64,000 nt of DNA, from assembly GCF_910592395.1 (NCBI RefSeq), contig NC_088326.1, forward strand, positions 1,183,001 to 1,247,000, read 5' to 3'. Made by a program: the position numbers and the translations under genes. Of the stretch, positions 37,401 through 46,453 are shown one piece after another (position 1 is the stretch's first letter; the number at the start of each line of letters is the position of its first letter). The notes below the pieces were generated by a model that was given only the letters and a program-made list of their open reading frames with translations, had not been told where the DNA came from and did no database searches. Source of the stretch: Lineus longissimus (Eukaryota > Nemertea > Pilidiophora > Heteronemertea > Lineidae).

Positions 37401-38604
37401 CAGGGCCTTTGAAAAACAACGATAAGAACAAGAACTGTGTTATGCGAACAGAACAAGAACACAACAGGTTAGTATAAACAGGAACATAACTGAACACCCA
37501 CTTACCTTTCTTTGCCGGCTTGTTCCTCTTTCTATTGGTAGACTCACCTCGTGTCCACTGGTACTCAATGAAATGGCCAGGGCCATTGTGCTCAACTCAT
37601 GTGGAGGAAAGATGGATAAAGAGCATGGTATTGTGTCATGTAGTGTTAGGTTTGATGTAGGTCCAAGCAATTACAATTTCCCCAAAATGGCCAATTTACA
37701 GTACATTCGACCTCTGTGACCTTGAAAAGTAGGTCAAATCAAAGAAGACCCGGGTGACACATTGAATGGTTGTTAGAATTAGATGTACCTATGATATAAA
37801 ATTGGTGCCAATCGACAAGTCATTACTAGGAATAATGGCATTTTGAAGAATTAAGGATTTGGCCCCCTCCCTGGAGGCCAAACGGCAAATCAGATCGCAC
37901 CAAACTTCGGTACCTGAGATCACCTGACCAAGGGGTACATGTGAATAAATTTGTGATCAATAGTCATTGCAGTTAAGAAACGTGCCATAGTTACGGCCTG
38001 ACGGCGAATTTACGCCATTTGACCTCTGTGACCTTGACAAGAAGGTCAAATTAAAAACCTGTGTGACATATACTGTATGGTGGTTAGATGTACCCATGAT
38101 ATCAAATTGGTGGCAATCGGGCAAGAAGTTAAGGAATAATCACATTTTTAAGGTTTTTGGATTTTGCCCCCTGGTGGTCAAGTGGTGAATCATATTGGAC
38201 CAAACTTCGGTCCCTGAGATCACCTGACTAAGGGGTAAATGTGTACCAAATTTGGTATCAATAGTCATTGCAGTTTAGAAACGTGCCATCGTTACATCCT
38301 AATGGCCAATTTACACCATTTGACCTCTGTGACCTTGAAAAGGAGGTCAAATCAAAAACCCGGGGGATATATGATGCACCTTTGCTAGAAGTACCTACCA
38401 AATTTTTTTCAAAATTTCCCGATTACTATTAAGGGAGATATTGCATATTTTCACTTTTAACGTTTGGCCCCCTGGTGGCCAAACTATGAAACGAATCGGA
38501 CCGAAACTTGGTCTCCAAGGTGTCATTACATAAGGGTACATGTGTACCAAGTTTCAACTCAATAGCTCTAACAGTTACGAAACGTGCCCTGCTAACGGAC
38601 GACG

Positions 38605-38642
<38 letters not shown>

Positions 38643-41600
38643 ACGACGGACGCCACGGTATGGGATAAGCTCACCTCTGCTAAGAGGTGAGCTAAAAAGC
38701 ATCTTTCAACAGATGTTGCAGGCTAAATTCTGACTGGGAGATGGACTTACCTTTATCCAGATTGTACAATATGTCTGGTCTTGATGGAGGTAGAGCTATC
38801 ATTTTGTGACAGCGACAGAGTACTTACGACGACGCTTTCCAAAGGCAAAGTCAAAGGACCCTATTCGTCAGACATGGAAGAAATGACTATCACTATCACA
38901 GTGAGCCTAGCTGATAACGGTACATAAACTAATAGCTATTTGAAACCAAGTCGTGAATTTTTTCATACAGCAAGGTTTTTCAAGGACGCCTCAGTTGTTA
39001 CTAGTCCTACATGAAGGAGGTTTGTTGACTGTTCTCATAGGCAGGTCATCGCCTCAAGCAATGTGGTAGGTATGCGGTTAATATTCCCCGTTTGTGATCA
39101 GTTCTCAATTGTATGTTGCTTTATTCAAATTCTAAAGCCTCTTCCTACTGATTAGGTAACTTACCTCCAAGTAACTGATCATCAATGCCTCCACCAAAGC
39201 CATCATCTCTGATTGGTGCAGTGAAATCAACATCCATTGGCTTCTCTCCATCTGCAGACTTGTCCTTTCTCGTCGACTGGTCAAGAAGAAGATTGGGTGC
39301 GTCGCTACTCTTGTACAGTGCGTCTTCGATCGGCCCGGCGTCTCTCATGATCTCCTTCTCATCGAAGCCGATGTCACCTGGAAGAATACAACAGATAAGA
39401 GCTTAGGTTTGAGTTTCCCATCTTGCCTAGAAACAGGCAGGTAAACCAACTTACTGAGAGGTTATGAAACGTTTTCCGACTGGCCCGAGAACTGCCGATA
39501 AACTTGCAAACAACACACACCTCAAACTGTGGGTTGCAAGTTTTCAGACAGTTTGACAGAAGAAAGAAAATTCTACATGCATTTGGTGCTTCATTCCTTA
39601 TCAAGCAGTCCAAAGGGCTCAAAAAACCTTTGGAATAGTCATAGTGATTTTTTAAAGAAATAGAATGCAAACACCACAATAGAAATAAAGTAAAATTGCT
39701 GGGACCACGATTTAGTCACATTTTTGCCAAATGGGCATCATTCCTACTCCTGGACTTGTGTTATTCATGCTAAAAATTATTCTGTAGTTGGAAATATTTA
39801 CATAATTATGATAAAATTAAATTAATCACCTGTAAAAAAATTATATTAAAAATTACTGAAAATTGGAGGATTGAAAAATTACTTGTAGAGCACTGTAGAG
39901 GCACTGGAAAAAAATCATTTTTGAAAAAGAGTCCAGGATTAGTATGGTTTTTGGAGGTTAAAAATTTCCAAAGTGGAGTCCTTACACCGATTACTCCTAC
40001 TGCCACTAAGCACTTGTGCGATCACAATGACATTTTTCCTTCTCAAGATAGTTATTCAGATTTCACTTGCGAAAATACATTCCCATTTGAGATATGCTGC
40101 AGAAAGAATTTTTACAAAGCAAAGCAAGCAACATAAAATGGGAACTTTTTTTCTTCTATAACTGTAGTTTTTTGGGTAAGAAAGCCAACACAAGAGCTAC
40201 ATGTAGGTCATGGTTTATTTTTTCCAGAATTTCTTTTTTAAAAAGAAGTAAGAAATATCCCCCCAATTTACACTGGGCTGTTTTGGCCTCATAGGCCTTG
40301 TTCGTGGACAGTGGCATCGGTGTGAAGACTCCAGAATAATCTGCTCACTCAGAAGTTTTGTTTCAAAGGTGCGTTTATTCGGTAACAAAACCATGACCCA
40401 GCTCTTGCTTTACCTTTCTTACCCGGTTTCGACCGTTCGTCCAAACCAGCTTTTGATTGTACGTTTGTCTCATCATCCGATTCATAACCAGACAAGTCAC
40501 CGGGGTCGTCACTGAAACCAACACCACTGTCTAATCGGCTCATATGACGGGAGCCTGGCAGTGAACGCTGTGGGGATTTGGAGGGCGTGGAAGTTGCCAC
40601 AGGAGGTCCGAACACACAATAAGAACACTTCTTGGAATTATCACACAAATTTTTAGCATTATTTGCAGCACCACAAGAACACTTGCTCTCAGGTCCCGAT
40701 GAAGGAACCGCCTGGAAAGGTTTACTTGAAACGTCTAAGGGCTTTTTATCTGTTTTACCGTATGAAGCTCGAGTTCGCCCCGGGTCAAACTCGGGGTCCA
40801 CATCAACAATGCAACCTGAATCGTTGGAGACCAATGCAAGTGGTCTAGTCTCCGTAGCACTTTCCTGTCCTTCAACTAATTTGGGAACCACACAATTCGA
40901 ACTTTGAGCAATCTTGGATACAACTTCTGCTGACCCTTTATTGTCTCTATCCTTCTGGTCGTGAACACAAGCTGGAATTCTTGGAATGGCAAATCCAGAA
41001 TCTGAAACCTTGGGTCCCCGAGTAACATCAGCAGGCCCTTCCTGAGCATTTTTTGGAGGTTGGACGGAATTTGGCACATTTTGAGATGATAACCTCACTT
41101 GCAAGTCTTCAATACCTTGAGCAGTTTCATTTTCATGTTGACTTTCTATAATAACAGTAACACCGGCATCTTTGGAAACAGAATCGTTTTGAAGGGAGAC
41201 ACCGATTTCTGAATTTTCACTGACTTGGACAGTATCATTTTCAATATTCCTGGCTTTAGGAAGAACCTCAGAAACATCTCTGGTAAGATCTACCATGGAA
41301 GACTTGGAGGTGGTCATTACAACATCAACACCACCAGTTTTGTACGTTTCAAGAGGAACATCAAGAATACTAGGAATGGAAGTGATCTTTTCTGAATTTC
41401 CTGAAATACTCTCATTCGCAAAATTATCCTCATCCACTATAGATAAAGGAACGGAGAGGTCTAACGCAGTAAATCCAGGGGTAATGAATCCTGGTGACTC
41501 AGGGGCACCAGTAACACAGGCCGATTTTGCTTTTACTGTGGAATGCAAGGAGGTAGGATCTCCTTCACCAACTTCCCTGGCTGCTATACTCCTCTGATGT

Positions 41601-43361
41601 CTGTGTAATTCTATTGTTACATCAACTGACGCAAGCATACCCTGGAAATTCCATGGATTTTTTGCGTCACTCGTCTTATAAGAGCGGATCAGTACGTTGA
41701 GTTCCTCTAGGTTTAGTTCGCCACCTAAATCGTCATCTTCATAACCAGAGTCACCTGGCAGCCAGAAAGATAATGAAACATTTACAGTGTTCAGAAAACA
41801 CAAAACAGTCAACTGAAACTTGTAATAGGATTTTAAAGACCAGCAATCAAGTCTTCGGAGCCATTTCAAACGACACAGACGAATTCAGGTGCAACACTAC
41901 ACATCGAGCAACATTGATTTTCCCCAAATTTTGGAATAGAATACTGAATCTGTTCTGAAAAAGATCTTGGAATTTAGTTACACCAGGAAAAGTATAGTCC
42001 ATTCCTCAACCTACCCTTTTTTCCCAGCTGGGATTTTTTAAGTCCAATTATTCAGGAACTATTCTCTCCATAATTTATTAAAGAATACTCCCACTATTCT
42101 CAGTCTTATTTAAAAGACTGGTGACCTGAAATAAAGATTCTATGGTTTGCCAAAGATTAGGGTAGGATTACTCAAAAGCTTGGTTCACACAGATTAAATA
42201 AAGTGACATTGGTTGACATCGCATCTAAATTGGCCATTTCTACCAAAGAGATCAAATGGCAGCAAATTTCTTCATTTCTGACCTTTTGAACATAGCATTT
42301 CACAAAAAGCAACCATCAGCCAGCGACCTCAGATCATCAACTTACCAAATCCATCATCATTGACGATGGTGATGTTCCCTATCTCCTCCCTCATTGTGAT
42401 CTCCTCGGGTCGACTCTGGTTCACAGAGAACTGGGCTTGGACATCAATGTCCCTGAAAGATAATGATTCGATCACAGTCAGCTGAGGGTAACAAAACCAA
42501 GCATCTCTGAAACAAAGTAATTTCAAATATTTTTAGAGAAAGGGGAAATGCCAGGATTATTTGGCAGCATATCTGTTTTTGTGTTCAATTTCATGGAATG
42601 TGGCTGAAATAGATTTCAATGTGGAAATCCAGGGTGAGAACAATAGAGTCAGTTGTATCGCCGACACTCACGTCAGATCAGCCATGGTTGTGTCAAAATC
42701 GTGGAACGTCTCGGGAAGGGTGATAGCAGCCACCGCAGCCTCTCTGTTATCTTCTGGCAAATCCACAACACCGGGTCGGAATGCCATCTTGATCTTGACA
42801 AAAGCTTCATTGCAGTCGGCTAATAAATACTTGGCTTTGCGTGAATAGATTCTCACCACGCCAAGCAGTAAATGCCCCGAAGTTCTCAATGCCATTTTCA
42901 CCTGAAGAAAACCCAGTGACATTATGATAATGATAAATGTCAATAACACTTTCTAAACACCTAATTTTTAAGACTTTTATATTCAAATAAGAGTTCCCAC
43001 TTATTACACGTTATTCATAAATTTGGGGACCTACATGTAATGGGCATAGTTCCATGCTGTAAAACGCAGTTTTTGTTTTAACCCAGTTGAAGACCCAATC
43101 CTGGCAATGGGAGCCCTGCCTAGCAATAGAATTTTTCGCAAGTTTGTTTCTTTAAGAAGGCAAGTTGGCTGCAAGCTGCTGGAGTGAAGAGTACATGTCT
43201 TTATAGTTCATTTATACCTTTGGTTCCAGAATGGCATCCACGCTGCTAGAGATGTTGGTCTCAAACACATGGGCTTTGGTCAACTTCTTGTCCCAATGGG
43301 CTGCTAACCAAATTCTGGCCAAAGGGCCTTTCTTGCTGAGCACAAAGTGTGCATAAAACAT
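34438..43361 (-). CDS. RAD21: Cohesin subunit RAD21 (kleisin)
   Basis: Core exons (minus strand): 43361-43218, 42901-42672, 42452-42346, 39377-39165, 37406-37323, 37104-36985, 36829-36644, 36289-36063, 35933-35589, 35375-35067, 34728-34438. They join in frame to 751 residues (human 631). RAD21 closes the SMC1-SMC3 ring and is cut by separase at anaphase. The N-terminus ([20 protein letters not shown]) is the SMC3-binding kleisin domain, ending near [21 protein letters not shown] just after the third junction matches the first separase site (ExxR). [21 protein letters not shown] and the [20 protein letters not shown] block are family hallmarks. The last 97 residues ([18 protein letters not shown]) form the SMC1-binding winged helix. 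An Ala/Gln-rich segment and an IMSPRAA repeat extend the linker. A large optional exon and two microexons are listed separately. Confidence 0.96.
35185..35250 (-). repeat. RAD21: In-frame IMSPRAA repeat in RAD21
   Basis: In the penultimate RAD21 exon a 24-bp unit containing ATTATGTCGCCACG is repeated, giving [20 protein letters not shown] in the disordered linker. Each copy is an S-P site. The unit length is a multiple of three, so copy number changes would keep the frame. Confidence 0.8.
37680..38697. mobile_element. Tandem ~300-bp element with (GAC)n and terminal hairpin, in a RAD21 intron
   Basis: GACCTCTGTGACCTTGA recurs at 37709, 38021 and 38322, and each is followed by TCAAAT, CCCCCTGGTGG-like and ATCACCTGAC phrases, giving three roughly 300-bp units. 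The block ends in a (GAC)n run (about 38598-38643) and the hairpin AGCTCACCTCTGCTAAGAGG continuing to GTGAGCT, then AAAAA. Repeats with a trinucleotide run plus an AGCTCACC/GGTGAGCT hairpin are abundant in marine invertebrate genomes. The class cannot be fixed here. Confidence 0.65.
38751..38795 (-). CDS. RAD21: Candidate 45-nt RAD21 microexon
   Basis: Minus-strand acceptor AAAATGATAG and donor GATAAAG|GTAAGT bound 45 bases, phase 1 at both ends, encoding [15 protein letters not shown]. It fits between the exons at 39377-39165 and 37406-37323 with no frame change. The acceptor has a weak pyrimidine tract. A second candidate of 33 nt (38860-38828, donor GTC|GTAAGT, encoding [10 protein letters not shown]) also has phase 1 at both ends. 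Confidence 0.35.
39165..39377 (-). CDS. RAD21: RAD21 exon carrying the conserved separase-type site
   Basis: This 213-nt exon is phase 1 on both sides and starts [19 protein letters not shown] matches the first separase site of human RAD21 (REIMRE). The rest is acidic with [10 protein letters not shown], like the acidic linker of vertebrate RAD21. It lies directly after the large optional exon. Confidence 0.9.
40349..41754 (-). CDS. RAD21: Large optional exon in RAD21 (cassette or alternative 3'-terminal exon)
   Basis: After a good acceptor (CTTTCTGGCTGCCAG) the minus strand is open for 1.4 kb in the RAD21 frame. A strong internal donor (AACCGG|GTAAGA, exon end 40423) makes it 1332 nt with phase 1 at both ends, exactly compatible with the exons before (42346) and after (39377). 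Used so, it inserts 444 residues. Without that donor it continues 24 residues to a stop at 40349-40351, with AATAAA overlapping the end and another near 40208, and would give a protein that has the SMC3-binding domain but lacks the SMC1-binding one. The segment starts [18 protein letters not shown], is Ser/Thr/Pro/Asp-rich, carries a cysteine cluster (C-x-C-x9-C-x5-C-x2-C) and ends with SGYESDDE. I know of no counterpart in vertebrate RAD21. Confidence 0.75.
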
Positions 43362-43382
43362 CTTGATTTAGTTCTTGCTGTG

Positions 43383-44400
43383 TCTGTAAAAAGAGAATTA
43401 TATTCCATGCTGATGCTTAAGTAAATGTGTACATGATTTGCATGGTTGATAAGAAGTCAGTTAGTCACACTCACAGTTCACTCAGTCATTGTCTCACACA
43501 CACAGGCCAAGCATTGGGCAATCAAGGGGCCTACTGGGAAAATGGACAATTCAATTCAATAGAATTTATTTATTACTCAAATACGCCCTCTAGGGGCCAA
43601 AGGTAAATACAAATAATACAGTTGACTGACACAATAATAATGTAAGCTGTCAGGGATTATCACAATCAAAATTTCCATCTGGATATGGACATGTCACATG
43701 GCTTCTTTTCTTCAGAATGTAAGTCATGATGTAGATATCATCAGGGCCTGACGGAGGATGCAAGCCAAAACCATGCAAACCCCACTTCCATTTGTGTTAA
43801 ATTCCCCTCTGGAGGACTAGAGTTGGATCCCGCCCTCCCCCCCATCCCCGAAAAAGCGAAGGTGAACATTGATTATGATTTATCATGACATTGACATCGA
43901 AATATTGTTGACATAGCCTGCCCTATCATCTTATTCATCATTCTCAAGTAGGCCTAGGCCCTATCTGATCTCTTCTCATTATCTCAAGTTCTGCTTTGCT
44001 TCTGGCTTTTTCACTGGAGTCTTTCAAGCCTTTTTCTGGCTTTGACACCAAGGTAAACGCCAAGGCTGGTACCTCAAATCAATTCAGGTGGAGACTCATA
44101 CTATAACGCTCGTCAATACACGGGAGTGCAGTGCATACTTCTGTTCTACTTGGATTTTCGCATTTTTACCAACACTGCCGGACTCAAAAGCAGCCCAATG
44201 TAAAAAAAACTACCAAACATCTTACCCTCAACAATATATATTTGATATCTTTAAAACTATACGAGCAAACTACCGTTGCTTTTATTCAAATATAAGGCAG
44301 CAATCGCACATATAAAGACCCATGTAAACATAAAATCAAACCAAACGACGCGTTCCGGGGATAATCAATTCAACATGGCGTCGCTTTTGTTTCCCGCCCA
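43383..44400 (-). promoter_or_regulatory. RAD21: RAD21 5' region: untranslated exons, intron and E2F-type site
   Basis: The 5' untranslated part of the first coding exon ends at the acceptor CTCTTTTTACAG before 43383. A matching upstream donor (TTGAGG|GTAAGATG) lies at 44226/44225, so a non-coding exon 1 is likely at about 44226-44370. Just upstream of it, 44390-44398 reads TTTCCCGCC, the E2F consensus, next to a CATGGCG motif. An E2F-controlled promoter would suit a cell-cycle gene; this is inference from the motif. Confidence 0.5.
43548..43684 (-). mobile_element. Dispersed retroposon-like repeat, copy 2 (inverted)
   Basis: This is the reverse complement of the block at 17733-17866, nearly identical by eye across GGCCCCTAGAGGGCGTATTT and the AATTC/GAATT tail. 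It lies in the RAD21 5' intron. Having two copies 26 kb apart in opposite orientation, both ending in the same tail, supports a mobile element. Confidence 0.65.
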
Positions 44401-46453
44401 AATATCTTTCGGGATACGTAATATAGTTCTCCACGAAAAATATATTTACATAATAAAAGCGCCATTAAACATAATACTCGTTAGCAGAATCTCACAGACA
44501 TTTTTAAAGACCAAGTTAGGTGCTCCTTAATTTTCTTACAGCTCAGTCTGAATAAGTATAATTTGATTCCTGGGAATTAGGTCAGCGGATGAATACTAAT
44601 TAGCAAGTGCGCGCTGTCGACAATCTCCAAGCATCGTCAAAGTTGACCATTACAGCCAAATCTCACTCGAACTACTGACTATGTGAGAAATTTAACGGGT
44701 GTGTGTAATTTTCGACATTACGGACCGAAGACCGGGAGATTGCGCGCGCTGTCGCTTGAGTTAAGAGGGCCGAGTGGACCGATAAAAGCGGCTTATTCCC
44801 ACAAAACTATTTTTATTTTTTCCCCGAAAAATCTAATATTAGGCCTATGTTACAAGAACATTACATAGGCTGGAGATTACACTTTCCAAAATAATCAGTA
44901 TCAGTCAGTGATCTACCATGAATAAGAAAATAATGAAATAAGCTTTTCCTGGCACGGGGTGCTGGTCAAAGTTAATTTTCCTGCCAAATTTGTTCGTGAC
45001 CCCCCCCCCGCACTGTTCTTTTTCAGTTGACACGCATGGTATGTCACGTGATCTTGGACACACAAGATTCCGAGATGGCAGGCAATGTCCCTTCAAGTTG
45101 TCTACGGGGTGTCAAGGACATTCCCTGGGACCTTAGAGTAACCTGGCGAAATAACAGATACTGTTACCCTCAGGGCAAAGGGCAGCACCAGCAGATCCAC
45201 ACCTGATAATCCATCTCAAAGCAGCCGAGACCAATGAACGAACTCGATAGCAAAGATTACTTCGGAGCAATCCTCAAGTCGCGTTCATGTTTTGAAACAA
45301 AAACTGAACCTATAATAAATGTGACCAGGCCAATAGGAATTTTGACATTTGTTCATGGATGATTCTTAAATAAAAAGATAAGGAAGAAGAAAAAAGATAA
45401 AACTGAATGGATGATTAGATAACAAGATAAGGAAGAAGAAGAAAAAAAGGGAAAAAATACGGCAGATTTACCGGGAGTCGAACCCGTGACCAGCCGATCC
45501 ACAATCATACACCCTTAGCGCTGAACCGTCAAGGCTTTCATGCTGAAGTGGAGGTTTTGTTTGCCACTTATATGCAATATGCAAACGAGCGCGCCACAAT
45601 TGTGACAAGGTCGCGCAGGTGGCAGAGTGATTGTCCGAAATAGATCCAAGTAATCGTATATTTCGATAGTTGTACATATTTTTCTCAACATACCGCATCT
45701 ATATACCTCTGTGATATAAATGATTATCTTTGCAGTTGATTTAACGTTTGAATGGCCTTTTTTTAAAGTTTTTAGAATTCGAGGCCAGAAGGGTCAGAGT
45801 CATGAATCAATAAATTGCTTCGAATGACTCCGGCAGGGTCAAAAGAAATAGCTGTTGGCGCCGATGATTGTCAGCACCATGTCAGATTTCCGCCCTACCC
45901 GTCGATGTACCTGCCCTCCCCTTCTGTCTGATCTAGATGTGTACTCTCCCAACGTAGCGCACCATGTTTCTACACGGTGGACCTTGTCTCCACCCTTAGG
46001 GAGACTAACACGGCAGAGCACTTTCGCAATCAGCTGGGTTTTCAGCTGGGACAAGTTTACTTACTACTTAGGGTCCAGCCTTTATTCGTTTTCCTCATAC
46101 TTTTTGGGGTTCTGCGATGGTACTTACTGTCTCAACTGACTATGTCCTTAAACCTATCCTCAAAGACATGGCTTATTATCAATGACACTACTGCAGCTCA
46201 TACCATAACTGGGACAAAAATGTGTACCTAGAAAAAATTATCATGATTCATGGCCCATCAGGCATTACCAGAGACAACGCCCACAAATCTTTTAGACCAA
46301 CGACCCCAGCATGAATGTCATGTGACCTGTGTAGAATGTGATGATCATTCCGGAGGAATGGTGTGTGGAATTTAGGCTTGCAAAAACCTCGGAATAATTC
46401 CGATTTTAGTGCAAAATCAGTTCTTATTTTAGGATAGATATGAAATAGAAGAT
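44401..46453. other. Intergenic stretch between RAD21 and the Bfr1-like gene
   Basis: No coding exon recognised. It contains a run of 10 C near 45001, a tRNA-like relic (about 45455-45545) and AAGAAGAAAAA-type purine runs at 45370-45460. It must hold the promoter of the Bfr1-like gene, presumably within a few hundred bases of 46454, but no core motif was seen. Confidence 0.4.
45440..45545 (-). mobile_element. tRNA-derived SINE head or tRNA pseudogene
   Basis: The minus strand carries GGTTCGACTCCCGG, a near-perfect pol III B box and T-loop, preceded about 50 bp upstream by an A-box-like GGTTCAGCGCTAAGGG and followed by TTTTTT, a pol III terminator. The bases upstream of the A box do not pair with those after the T arm as a tRNA acceptor stem would, so it is not a working tRNA gene. 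A SINE or tRNA relic is most likely. Confidence 0.5.

Noticed and set aside
38429-38690. Open frames with runs of arginine
   Set aside because: They are translations of the (GAC)n run at the end of the intronic repeat.
40349-41869. An independent 506-codon gene starting at 41869
   Set aside because: The part before 41754 lies upstream of a good acceptor and looks intronic, and the frame continues RAD21 phase on both sides, so a RAD21 exon is the simpler reading.
45463-45535. Functional tRNA gene on the minus strand
   Set aside because: The acceptor stem cannot pair, and the D-arm region is degenerate.
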